A DNA stretch of 64,000 bases, from assembly GCF_003576645.1 (NCBI RefSeq), contig NC_044917.1:5547648-5611647 (forward strand). Direction: 5' to 3'. The position numbers were made by a program, and so were the translations under genes. Numbering within the stretch: the first letter of the stretch is position 1; each line of letters begins with the position of its first letter. Shown piece after piece: positions 14,225-25,461 of this stretch. The notes beneath the pieces are model-generated. The model searched no databases. It had not been told where the DNA came from and saw only the letters and a list, made by a program, of their open reading frames with translations. The stretch is from Ipomoea triloba. Its lineage: Eukaryota; Streptophyta; Magnoliopsida; Solanales; Convolvulaceae.

Positions 14225-15376
14225 TCAATTATAAGATTATTAAATATTTCATCAATTTCAATTTTGGGTAATGATCCCCTAGCATATACTCCGTATATCA
14301 ATTGCTTATATTAGTTCGTGATCCCCTAGCGTCGTATAGAATTGAATAACGACTGAAAATAGAATAAGCATCCAAATACTATTGATTTCCATTCTTGTTT
14401 TCTACCATATATACGGAAATAAAAAAAAATGTAAATAAAATATGTACTCTCTATATAGAAGTTGGTCAAAATAGAAGATAATTATTACGTAATATAAATA
14501 TTGTAATATATTAGTAGATATATTCTTACCGTATGCAGTAAGTATTAAAAAAAATGACCAACTTACCATAAATATCAATTGTCGTATACATACACTTGAT
14601 AGGAAATATTCATCGAGTTTAACCTTCTTTATGGTCATTACCCTCACTTTATAGTTGGGTCGATGTAGAATGGTTCGAGTCAAATGTCCGAAAGTCAGTC
14701 AATATTTTTAGGCCTAAAGGCCATTACTAGTTAGTCTTATGAAATAAAGGGGCTTTTGGGTCCCCTCTCCAATTCTGTCGAAAAACACCCAAGGGTAAAT
14801 GGGTAATGCTCTCTGTTCTCTCTAATTGAAGAAGAATGAATAAAAGGGTTTCTTGGAGCTAAATTCTTCGATCCATTCTATACTATACACGGAGCAATTT
14901 AGTTCTATGAAATGGGGCCGTCGGTGGGGATTCCAACAAGAAGCTGTGTTCCTCTAATCGTAAAAAATCATAGAAGTATGGGGCAGAAACTTATTGGAGG
15001 GGTGTAAATGTGGGTCTGATGATGATATTTGGTGATTAGGAGATGTGGCAGTGAAGTTTGCTATGGCAGAAAGATTCTGTTGGTATAGGCCGTTTAGCAG
15101 GTGCCAGTTCTCCAAGGGCAAGGTGATCTGTAGCTTCACTATACTATCATCTTCATCATCAACTCCTCTGTCCATACTTCGCCGTCCACCCCCAACCAGC
15201 ATGCAATGGGATTATATTGGTCTGTAGTGGGTTACAAAAACAAGAAAGATGGTCAGATGGCGCAGCTCTTGGTTATGCAATGAGTGGTGGATTTGGGCGG
15301 TGCATTAAAGAAACCAAAAAATAATCTGCCCTGCTCTTTAATAACATGCATGCCAGAATGCTCTACAGGCCAGGTG
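14225..15376. other. Intergenic A-B: unrelated sequence replacing the promoter
   Basis: 14460-14570 has an inverted repeat (AAGTTGGTCA...TGACCAACTT). From about 14700 to 15360 the sequence does not match the upstream region shared by A and C. It contains AAATGGGGCCGTCGGTGGGG followed by a broken frame (MGPSVGIPTRSCVPL... with stops), resembling the leader/gag start of an LTR retroelement; this identification is tentative. The homology with gene A resumes at about 15366 (CAGGCCAGGTGATGATG). Confidence 0.5.
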
Positions 15377-16313
15377 ATGATGACAATGGAGGTCTTGTGC
15401 AACTTGTTCCTTTTTTCTTTCTCAATAATCTTCTTGGTTTGTGCATGGAGAGTGGTGAATTGGGCATGGCTTAGACCCAAGAGATTGGAGAAATGGCTCA
15501 GGGGACAGGATCTCAAGGGTAATGCCTATACACTCTTCTATGGGGACACCAAAGAGCTTGCCAAGATGATCAATCAAACCAAATCCAAACCCATGAAAAT
15601 TCTGTCAGATGATCAAGTAGTTCCTAGAGCAATACCTTACTTCTTTGAATCCATCCAGAAACACGGTATGCTATATATGCATTACAAATTTAATCATATA
15701 TATATGTTTATAATGCACACTAGTTAATCGATTGGATTCAATTTTTTAGTCCTAGTTTGACTCATGTGCATTATAGTCCAGTAATATGTAAATCCGGCCA
15801 GTTTTTTTTCCCCTTTTTGTTTGGTAACATCTAAGTCAATCCTGAAACTGTGTTCTGCAGGTAAAAAATCCTTCGTATGGCTGGGGACAGTTCCCATGGT
15901 GATCATCACAGACCCTGATCATGTGAAAGAGGTTCTGTCTAAGCACAACACTTTCCAGAGGAATCTTGCTGATCCAGTAATAGATAAATTGGCACAAGGG
16001 CTACTGAAATATGAGACAGATAAATGGAGTAAACACAGAAAAATAGTCAACCCTGCCTTCCAATTGGAGAAGTTAAAGGTTTGATTCTTCCCCCCTCCCC
16101 ATGCCTGCAAACAGTGATTATACATTCAACAAGTTCATATGTTAATTAAAAACATATATTATTAAGACAATGACACCAATTAGTATATATTATCTTTTCA
16201 CCTTTCTTGTGTTTGATATTTATATAGTAAAATGTTGAATGTATATGTTCAGACATGTTTACGGGAAACATAAATAATATTTTAGTCCTGAAGATTGTGA
16301 TCGATTGTTTCTT

Positions 16314-16345
<32 letters not shown>

Positions 16346-17318
16346 NNNNNNNNNNNNNNNNNNNNNNNNNNNNNNNNNNNNNNNNNNNNNNNNNNNNNNN
16401 NNNNNNNNNNNNNNNNNNNNNNNNNNNNNNNNNNNNNNNNNNNNNNNNNNNNNNNNNNNNNNNNNNNNNNNNNNNNNNNNNNNNNNNNNNNNNNNNNNNN
16501 NNNNNNNNNNNNNNNNNNNNNNNNNNNNNNNNNNNNNNNNNNNNNNNNNNNNNNNNNNNNNNNNNNNNNNNNNNNNNNNNNNNNNNNNNNNNNNNNNNNN
16601 NNNNNNNNNNNNNNNNNNNNNNNNNNNNNNNNNNNNNNNNNNNNNNNNNNNNNNNNNNNNNNNNNNNNNNNNNNNNNNNNNNNNNNNNNNNNNNNNNNNN
16701 NNNNNNNNNNNNNNNNNNNNNNNNNNNNNNNNNNNNNNNNNNNNNNNNNNNNNNNNNNNNNNNNNNNNNNNNNNNNNNNNNNNNNNNNNNNNNNNNNNNN
16801 NNNNNNNNNNNNNNNNNNNNNNNNNNNNNNNNNNNNNNNNNNNNNNNNNNNNNNNNNNNNNNNNNNNNNNNNNNNNNNNNNNNNNNNNNNNNNNNNNNNN
16901 NNNNNNNNNNNNNNNNNNNNNNNNNNNNNNNNNNNNNNNNNNNNNNNNNNNNNNNNNNNNNNNNNNNNNNNNNNNNNNNNNNNNNNNNNNNNNNNNNNNN
17001 NNNNNNNNNNNNNNNNNNNNNNNNNNNNNNNNNNNNNNNNNNNNNNNNNNNNNNNNNNNNNNNNNNNNNNNNNNNNNNNNNNNNNNNNNNNNNNNNNNNN
17101 NNNNNNNNNNNNNNNNNNNNNNNNNNNNNNNNNNNNNNNNNNNNNNNNNNNNNNNNNNNNNNNNNNNNNNNNNNNNNNNNNNNNNNNNNNNNNNNNNNNN
17201 NNNNNNNNNNNNNNNNNNNNNNNNNNNNNNNNNNNNNNNNNNNNNNNNNNNNNNNNNNNNNNNNNNNNNNNNNNNNNNNNNNNNNNNNNNNNNNNNNNNN
17301 NNNNNNNNNNNNNNNNNN

Positions 17319-17384
<66 letters not shown>

Positions 17385-18662
17385 CTGAAATTTCTAGTAC
17401 AAGACCTGTGTTCCTAACATCTTGATCTCAATCAGCACATGGTACCAGCTATGAACAAGATCTGTAGTGAAATGGTGGGAAGATGGGAGGAAATTGTGTC
17501 GAGGAACGAATCTGGCGAGCTGGATGTGTGGCCTGAGCTTCAAACCATGGCTGCTAATGTGATTTCTCTTACAGCATTCGGCATCAATTATGAAGACGGA
17601 AGAAGGGTGTTTGAACTTCAAAGTGAACAAGCTGAGCATGCCATGGAGCTTAGGCATTCAGTTTATGTCCCTGGAGGGAGGTGTTTTATCTTTTTTACCA
17701 TAATCTAGTTCAAAGAATTTAATCAAATCTATTGCCTTTACAACTATTTATCTTTCATGGAATGATACTGCAGATTTTTGCCAACAAAGAGGAACAGGAG
17801 AATGAATGAAATTGATAAGGAAATCAATGCAGTAGTCAGAAGGATCGTCGAGAAAAGGATCGAGGCAGTGAAAGAGGGGGAGGCAAATAACAATGATTTA
17901 TTGGACATGTTACTGGATTCAAACTTCAAAGAAATCAAGCACCATGGAAACCAGGCATTTGGAATGACCATTGAAGAGATCATTTCAGAGTGCAAGCTGT
18001 TTTACCTGGCTGGCCAGGAGACTAGTTCAGCTTTACTTGTGTGGACAATGGTTCTGCTAAGTAGAAACCAAGAGTGGCAAGAACGAGCTCGAGAGGAGGT
18101 TGTGCATGTCTTTGGGGACGACGAACCAGATTTTGATGGACTAAATCGCCTGAAAATTGTGAGTACTACTACTCGATCTCCAGTCTCCAAACCTGTCTCC
18201 TCAAACATGTGTGTCTGTTTTGCTTGATCCCAACAGGTGACCATGATTCTGCACGAGTCTTTGAGGCTATACCCGCCAGTGGCAACACTAATCCGAATAG
18301 TCAAGGAAGAGGCTAAACTAGGAAACCTGTCTCTGCCAGCAGGGGTGCTGCTCCTAGTACCAACAATATTGCTGCACCACGACCCCGAAATGTGGGGTGA
18401 AGATGCAAATGAGTTCAAGCCGGAGAGATTCAGGGAAGGGGTATCCAAGGCAACAAATGGTCAAGCCTGTTTTCTACCCTTCGGCGGGGGGCCTAGAATC
18501 TGCATTGGCCTAAACTTCACAATGGTTGAAGCAAAAATAGCACTGTCTTGCATCCTGCGACGTTTCTCCTTCAAGCTCTCTCCATCCTATGCACATGCTC
18601 CTTACATGCTTCTCACTATAAAGCCTCTGTATGGTGCCCCTCTTATTCTGCACAAGCTTTAA
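15377..18662 (+). CDS. CYP72A: CYP72A cytochrome P450, gene B
   Basis: Exons 15377-15665, 15861-16078, 17436-17680, 17774-18158 and 18237-18662 encode 520 aa. One codon is added relative to A in exon 1 (SDDQVVPRA). Motifs: AGQETS (330-335), ESLR, PERF and the haem loop [11 protein letters not shown] with Cys468. Intron 2 contains a 973-bp N gap (16346-17318) bounded by T-runs, so its true length is unknown, but all exons are complete. Upstream, an in-frame ATG at 15284 would add 31 residues (MVDLGGALKK...); I favour 15377 because A and C start there and the extra segment is non-hydrophobic. The gene lacks the promoter block common to A and C, so it may be expressed differently or be silent. 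Confidence 0.92.
16346..17318. other. Assembly gap (973 N) in intron 2 of gene B
   Basis: An N run between long T homopolymers. The two long open frames that cross it are artefacts of translating T-runs and N. Confidence 0.98.
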
Positions 18663-19157
18663 TTTCAGCATTGCCAGCAAGCAGCATCTCTATGTTCTAC
18701 TGCATTTATTTATGAGCTAGCTCTGTGTGTTACTTTTGAGATTGAATGGCAGTGCTTGTATCATATAAAATATATCAAATAATAAATGAGTACCCTCATT
18801 TAACTGCTTAAATTTTTAATTGTGGGTTTATTATTCACTATTGGCAATTTCTCACTATAACATTGATGTTTGATTTCTTACCTAAATTGATGGCATTGCA
18901 TTTAGATTTAGAATTCTTGATGGGGCACACCAGTTCTGCTAATTTCAGTATCAGGCTACTTTTTCCAGTTTTACTTAATAATTTTTGGATATATAGTACA
19001 ACAATTCTGGTTTATTACAGAACAAAAGATGCTTGCCAATATCCACTCTCTCTGATAAAGACACAAGGGTTAGTTCTGACACTTCCTAGAGGCCCCATAT
19101 ACCCACCCTCTTTGTATTGATGATATTCAGAGAGATCACACTGTGATTGTGCAGGTG
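18663..19157 (+). other. Intergenic B-C with gene C promoter
   Basis: 3' flank of B, then a block shared with the gene A upstream region and with a reversed relic at 34640-34805 (GTGGGTTTATTATTCAC, AACATTGATGTTTGATTTCT). The C core promoter is CCCCATATACCC (about 19096-19102), a C-for-T change from A's CTATATAC that weakens the TATA consensus. Confidence 0.55.
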
Positions 19158-21238
19158 ATGATGAGAATGGAGGTCTTCTGCTACTTGTTCCTTTTTTCTT
19201 TCTCAATAATCTTCTTGATATGTGCATGGAGAGTGGTGAATTGGGCATGGCTTAGACCCAAAACTTTGGAGAAATGGCTCAGGGGACAGGATCTCAAGAG
19301 TAATGCCTATAGACTTTTCTATGGGGACATAAAAGAGCTTGCCAAGATGAGGAATGAAACCAAGTCCAAACCCATGAAAGTTCTTTCAGATGAAGTAGTT
19401 CCTAGAGCAATACCTTACTTCTTTGAATCCATCCAGAAACACGGTACGCTACACCCTAGAAATTTAATTATATATGTTTATAATGCCATGGTGAGGCTAT
19501 ACTTCTTATAATTATTGGTTTGACTCACGTGCATTATAGTCCAGTAATATGTAAATCCGGCCAGTTTTCTTTCCCTTTTTGCTTTGTAACATCTAAGTCA
19601 ATCCTGAAACTGTGTTCTGCAGGTAAAAATTCCTTCGTATGGCTGGGGACAATTCCCATGGTGATCATCACAGACCCTGATCATGTGAAAGAGGTTCTGT
19701 CTAAGCACGACACTTTTCAGCAGAATCTTACTGATCCAGTAGTGTATAAATTGTCACAAGGGCTACTGAAATATGAGGCAGATAAATGGAGTAAACACAG
19801 AAAAATAGTTATTCCTGCCTTCCAATTGGAGAAGTTAAAGGTTTGATTCTTCCCCCCCTCCCCATGCCTGCAAACAATGATTATATGTTAGAAGTATATA
19901 TTATTAAGGCAATGGCACTAATTTGTATATACTGTCTTTTCTGAAATTTCTTGTATGAGACCCATGTTCCTAACATCTTGATCTCAATCAGCACATGGTA
20001 CCAGCAATGAACAAGATCTGTAGTGAAATGGTGGGAAGATGGGAGGAAATTGTGTCGAGGAACGAATCTGGGGAGCTGGATGTGTGGCCTGACCTTAAAA
20101 CCATGACTGCTAATGTGATTTCTCTTGCAGCATTCGGGATCAATTATGAAGACGGAAGAAGGGTGTTTGAACTTCAATGTGAACAAGCTGAAGATGCCAT
20201 GGAGCTTAGGAATTCAGTTTATGTCCCTGGAGGGAGGTGCTTTTTATCTCTTTACCATAATCTAGTTCAAAGAATTTAAACAAATCTACTGCCTTTACAA
20301 CTATTTATCTTTCATGGAATGATACTGCAGATTTTTGCCAACAAAGAGGAACAGGAGAGTGAATGAAATTGATAAGGAAATCAATGCAGTAGTCAGAAGG
20401 ATCATCGAGAAAAGGATCAAGGCAATGAAAGAGGGGGAGGCAAATAACAATGATTTATTGGACATGTTACTGGAATCCAACTTCAAAGAAATCAAGCACC
20501 ACGGAAACCAGGAATTCGGAATTACCATTGAAGAGATCATTTCAGAGTGCAAGCTGTTTTACCTGGCTGGCCAGGTGACTACTTCAGCTTTACTTGTGTG
20601 GACAATGGTTCTGCTAAGTAGAAACCAAGAGTGGCAAGAACGAGCTCGAGAGGAGGTTGTGCATGTCTTTGGGGACGACAAACCAGATTTTGATGGACTA
20701 AATCGCCTGAAAATTGTAAGTACTACTACTCGTTCTCCAGTCTACAAACCTATAACCCACAGACAAATTTGTTTCCTCAAACATGTGTGTCTGTTTTTCT
20801 TGACCCCAACAGGTGACAATGATTCTGCACGAGTCTTTGAGGCTATACCCGCCAGCACCATCAATAACCCGAATAGTCAAGCAAGATGCTAAACTAGGAA
20901 ACTTGTCTCTTCCAGCAGGAGTGTTGCTCCTAGTACCAATAATCCTGCTGCACCACGACCGCGAAATATGGGGTGACGATGCGAATGAGTTCAAGCCGGA
21001 GAGATTCAGGGAAGGGGTATCTAAGGCAACAAATGGTCGAGCCTGTTATTTACCCTTCAGTGGGGGGCCTAGAATCTGCATTGGCCTAAACTTCGCAATG
21101 GTTGAAGCAAAAATAGCACTGTCTTGCATCCTGCGACGTTTCTCCTTCAAGCTCTCTCCATCCTATGCACATGCTCCTTACACGGTTGCGACTATCCAGC
21201 CTCTGTATGGTGCCCCTCTTATTCTGCAGAATCTTTAA
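19158..21238 (+). CDS. CYP72A: CYP72A cytochrome P450, gene C (altered I-helix)
   Basis: Exons 19158-19443, 19623-19840, 19992-20236, 20331-20715 and 20813-21238 encode 519 aa with intact GT-AG splicing. ESLR, PERF and the haem loop ([11 protein letters not shown], Cys467) are present. The I-helix motif reads AGQVTT instead of AGQETT: codon 332 is GTG where every other copy has an acidic codon. That acid belongs to the (A/G)Gx(D/E)T(T/S) oxygen-activation motif, so catalysis may be reduced or uncoupled (inference). The second haem-loop residue is Ser instead of Gly, which the consensus tolerates. Closest to A and B; the frame is otherwise undamaged. Confidence 0.93.
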
Positions 21239-21424
21239 TTTCAGCATTGCCAGCACCATCTTTATGTTCTACTGCGTTTATGAGCTGTGTTACTTTTGAG
21301 ATTCAATGGCAGTGTTTGTATCAAATAAAATGTACTCCGTATCAAATAATAAATGAGCACCCTCAGCTCAGTTAAGTGCTTAAATTTTTTACTCTGATTC
21401 TCCAATTATATAAAATCTAATATT

Positions 21425-21931
21425 GGGCTTGTTTGGAAAATGTGGGACCCGCCAAAATTTTGACGGATCCGTCATTTTTTTTTACGTTTTGATCATGTCA
21501 AAATACCAAAATTTTCGTTTGGTAATTCAGTGGTTTTGAGCAAACCGTTGAAATCCCAAATGCTGCATTTTGCAGGGCTTGGGGTTAGCGTTATGAAAAT
21601 CCTTCTCCAAAACGCCCTCCTATTAATAAAAAAATAGTATTATAATTATTATTATTACTCCGTATTATTATTATTATCATTATTATAATTACTATTATTT
21701 TTATCTTGTTAAGGAGTATTTTAATTTTATTATTACATAATAAAGTTAATAATAATATTATTATTATTACTATTATTGTTATGAATGTCTTTTAAGTCTT
21801 TTTACATGTTAACCGCTAATTTAAAAAGTTAATTTTATTAAATATTTTTTTACAATTCTCTGATCAAACTCGTTAACACAATCCGTTATCCGTGAACCGC
21901 TAGTATAATTCGTTAAATGCAAAACAAAGCC
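21425..21931. mobile_element. MITE, GGGCTTGTTTGG family
   Basis: Starts GGGCTTGTTTGG and ends ACAAAGCC. ATT lies at both edges (21422-21424 and 21932-21934). Same terminal type as 38807-39341. The interior is AT-rich, with an (ATT/TAT)n microsatellite at about 21630-21780. The 3-bp flank suggests a PIF/Harbinger-like or similar element; the superfamily is uncertain. Confidence 0.6.
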
Positions 21932-22113
21932 ATTGTCTAATATCGTTTTTTAAAACAGCATTTTTTGTTAATCTATTTATATCAAATAGCAGTTTTAGTC
22001 CTACCATTATTAACGTGAGCATTATTGAGTGACCCTCCAATTTTTTTTATAAGGTGACAACTTTGGTTCATCACCAATCGAGATAGCTAAAGTCCTTCAA
22101 ATTTGCTTTGCAC

Positions 22114-24150
22114 ATGGAGAATATGTTAGTCAAACAAATACAAACAATTTTCTATAATTTTTCTATGCAAAAATACAAACTATTGATTATAGTGAAAATT
22201 TACAAGACCAAATGCTTGGGACAGTCTATTCTGAGACCGTCAACTTCCCGCGCATTCACCACAGTAAGCTCCAGAGATTACGCAGTGTGTTCCGAAGGCT
22301 ATGTCAACACCTCTCAGATATGGTTAAACCCATCCCTCTTCTCTCATTTTCTCCAAGAATGCATCCGAGTCCAGTCTCTACCCCTGGCCAAACAGCTCCA
22401 CTCGTTGATCCTGACATCTGGGTGCTTCAGAGACCGGTTTGTATCCAACCACCTCCTCAATACGTACGCGAAATTGGGTCGTTTAGATGTTGCCCATTTC
22501 TTGTTTGATAGAATTCCCAGGAGAAATGTAATGTCTTTTAACATTTTGGTTGGCGGGTACATTCAGAATGGAGATTTGGATGTTGCCGCCAAGTTGTTTG
22601 ATCAAATGGGCGAGAGAAATTTGGCAACTTGGAATGCAGTAATCACTGGGTTTACCGAGTTCGAGTTCAATGATAAGGCGTGGGGCTTGTTTTCTGAAAT
22701 GCATGTGCTTGGTTTCTCGCCTGATGCGTTTACTCTTGGGAGTGTTCTGAGAGCCTGCGCTGGATTAAGAGATTTGGTTAGGGGCAAGCAAGTTCATGGG
22801 TATGCGGTGAGATCAGGGTTGGATGGCGATTTGGTTGTTTCGAATGCATTGGCTCACATGTACATGAAGTCTGGTGTTCTGGAAGAAGGGGAGAGAGTGA
22901 TTAGGGAGATGCCATTTCAGAATGTGGTTGCTTGCAATACTCTCATCTCAGGGAAGGCACAAAACCAGTGTTCTGAAGGTGCTCTGGATCAGTATAATAT
23001 GATGAAGATAGCTGGGTTGAGACCTGATAAGATTACATTTGTGAGCGTGATCAGTTCATGTTCTGAGCTGGGTATTCTTGGACAGGGCCAGCAGATTCAC
23101 GCTGACGCGATAAAAACCGGTGCCATTTCTGTGGTTTCAGTTGTCAGTTCATTGGTCAGTATGTATTCAAGATGTGGATGCTTGGAGGATGCCATTAAGG
23201 CCTTTGAAGAGAGGCAGGAAGCAGATGCTGTTCTGTGGAGTGCCATTATTGCTGCTTACGGGTTTCACGGGAGGGGAGCCGAGGCTGTAGAAATCTTTGA
23301 TAGGATGGAGCTGATAGGATTGGAGGCAAATGACATCACATTCTTGAGTCTGCTCTATGCTTGTAGCCATTGTGGAATGAAAGATAAAGGGCTTGAAATT
23401 TTCGACTTGATGGTGGAAAAGTACAAATTGAAGCCTCGACTCGAACATTACACCTGTGTGGTCGACCTTCTGGGAAGATCAGGCCGTTTGGAGGAGGCTG
23501 AAGCCTTCATAAGATCTATGCCTGTCGAGGCAGACGCTATTATATGGAAAACTCTGCTATCAGCCTGTAAAATTCACAAAAATGCAGATATGGCAAGAAG
23601 GATGGCCGAAGAAGTTCTGCAGATTGATCCCCGAGATTCAGCTTCTTATGTGCTTCTTTCGCACACTCAAGCCTCTGTCCGAAGATGGCAGCAGGTTTCC
23701 GAAGTGAGGAAAGCAATGAAAGAGCGCGGCGTTAAGAAAGAGCCCGGAATAAGCTGGGTGGAACTGAAGAACCAAGTTCATGAATTTATTATGGGGAGTA
23801 ACTCTCATCCCCAGTCTGAGGAGATTGACAGGTATCTAAAGGAATTAACTGCAGAATTAAGGCTAAGTGGCTATGTGCCAGATACAGGGTCAGTTTTGCA
23901 TGATATGGATGTGGAGGAAAAAGAGTACAACTTGTTGCATCACAGTGAGAAGTTGGCAATTGCTTTTGCTCTTATGAACACCCCAGAAGGTGCCCAGATT
24001 AGGGTTATGAAGAATTTGAGAGTCTGCAATGATTGTCATGTGGCTATAAAGTATATATCCAAGATCAAAGGGCGCGAAATTGTTGTTCGTGATTCAAGTA
24101 GGTTTCATCACTTCAAAAATGGAAATTGTTCTTGTGGGGATTACTGGTGA
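22114..24150 (+). CDS. DYW-type pentatricopeptide repeat protein
   Basis: An intronless frame of 678 aa from the first ATG at 22114. The N-terminus is basic and Ser/Thr-rich (RPSTSRAFTTVSSR), consistent with mitochondrial or plastid import. PLS-type PPR motifs run through the middle (e.g. NILVGGYIQNGDLDVAAKLF, NAVITGFTEFEFNDKAWGLF), followed by E/E+ regions and a C-terminal DYW cytidine-deaminase domain with HSE (about 610-612), CNDCH and the terminal CSCGDYW. Such proteins bind organelle transcripts and edit C to U. From memory it looks like the orthologue of Arabidopsis At2g41080. Sequence upstream of about residue 45 is poorly conserved in this family, so a later start (e.g. MQKYKLL) is possible. 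It separates the plus-strand P450 array from TPS7. Confidence 0.94.
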   Translation: MENMLVKQIQTIFYNFSMQKYKLLIIVKIYKTKCLGQSILRPSTSRAFTTVSSRDYAVCSEGYVNTSQIWLNPSLFSHFLQECIRVQSLPLAKQLHSLILTSGCFRDRFVSNHLLNTYAKLGRLDVAHFLFDRIPRRNVMSFNILVGGYIQNGDLDVAAKLFDQMGERNLATWNAVITGFTEFEFNDKAWGLFSEMHVLGFSPDAFTLGSVLRACAGLRDLVRGKQVHGYAVRSGLDGDLVVSNALAHMYMKSGVLEEGERVIREMPFQNVVACNTLISGKAQNQCSEGALDQYNMMKIAGLRPDKITFVSVISSCSELGILGQGQQIHADAIKTGAISVVSVVSSLVSMYSRCGCLEDAIKAFEERQEADAVLWSAIIAAYGFHGRGAEAVEIFDRMELIGLEANDITFLSLLYACSHCGMKDKGLEIFDLMVEKYKLKPRLEHYTCVVDLLGRSGRLEEAEAFIRSMPVEADAIIWKTLLSACKIHKNADMARRMAEEVLQIDPRDSASYVLLSHTQASVRRWQQVSEVRKAMKERGVKKEPGISWVELKNQVHEFIMGSNSHPQSEEIDRYLKELTAELRLSGYVPDTGSVLHDMDVEEKEYNLLHHSEKLAIAFALMNTPEGAQIRVMKNLRVCNDCHVAIKYISKIKGREIVVRDSSRFHHFKNGNCSCGDYW

Positions 24151-24228
24151 CTTGTGAGGAACAATATAACAGTGCCCCGGGGATACACGTGAGCAGTTAC
24201 CACTTGCCAGATTTATCATCTGCCCGTA

Positions 24229-24366
24229 AGATCATTAATAAATATTCATTTTTAATATACAAGGTTTATTTTTATTATATTAAAAATTCATTTCCCAGGA
24301 TCACTAATAAATATTCATTTTTAATATATAAGGTTTATTTTTATTATATTAAAAATTCATTTTTAG
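24229..24366. repeat. Two tandem 70-bp repeats downstream of PPR
   Basis: AATAAATATTCATTTTTAAT followed by AAGGTTTATTTTTATTATAT and AAAAATTCATTT occurs twice in a row just after the PPR stop codon. Confidence 0.85.
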
Positions 24367-25461
24367 GTTGAGTATGTTACTATATTAAAAATTAGGGGTG
24401 TATAACAGAAACTACTCGTATTGTGTTCGGAGAGCATTCGTTTATGTTCATTTATTAATATAAACATTTATAAATTCGTTAGTGTTCATTTTATAATGTC
24501 CATGAACAAACAAACACAAACAACCTTTATTCATTCATTAACGACCCTATTAAAAGTAAACCTTATGTTAGTGATCCACACTCCACGATACAATGATTGC
24601 TAATTGTCTACTCTCCCAAGTGACCTTTAAAAACTAAAACAAACATGAATATATCAAATTGCATGCTGTTAATGAACGGCCAAGTAATCTCCAACCTCTA
24701 GCACACAAATATTATTGCAAACTTATCTCCAAATAGTTTGCTGTACGACAAAAATGTCAAAAGGGATAAAACTTGGTTTTTGGGACTCTTATCACCCATG
24801 GTGTTCAATACAACATCTGATTTATACATTAAAGAGGACTTCCCCCTAATGAAATTGCATCAATCCATTCAAGTATAAGCTACATATTTGATTTACAAAG
24901 TGCTTCGACTTCACTGAATCCACAACCGCAATCTAATTTACCCCAAAGATATCGACTGAAAGTTCGATGAGCTTGAGCCAAGCAATCTCATGCAATAAGA
25001 TGTTAGAAATATGTCATAAAATGTGAACCAACCTCTAGTTCCAGCATGATAAAAGATTTTAGTCAGTCGCTAGCCTAGCAGCATAAACCACTTCGAAAGA
25101 ATATGGCGTTTTCATCATTCAGCAGTCTTCAACTTTATTACCTTTCCTCTGATGGCTTCATATCCACGCAGATCATCTGTTTTCTTTTTAAAGATTGACT
25201 TAAACTCTGCAACCATCGAATTTACTTCTTTTTCTTTCACACAGATGAATAATTGCAGACAAGGGATAAAGGAATAAACATAAAAAAGAAAAAAATAAAA
25301 AGCAAATAAAGAATGAACGGTAAAGTCACTACATCTTCGATCCCATAGGCCTGAAATCTATTGTCCTACAGGACATATGCCATCTTCCAACATGGATTTT
25401 ATGCAACTAACCAGGACCCCGAGTTCAGCAAAAGAATCGAGTCGACACCTCTCAACATCCT
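24367..25461. other. Intergenic DNA between convergent PPR and TPS7
   Basis: No gene. The right portion (roughly 24900-25461) is probably the TPS7 3' UTR on the minus strand. Confidence 0.45.

Noticed and set aside
14954..15227. Small frames upstream of gene B on both strands
   Set aside because: Broken by stops and without recognisable domains; treated as retroelement-like debris.
16255..17417. Two long open frames (about 370 codons) across intron 2 of gene B
   Set aside because: They consist of T-run phenylalanines and undetermined bases over the N gap.
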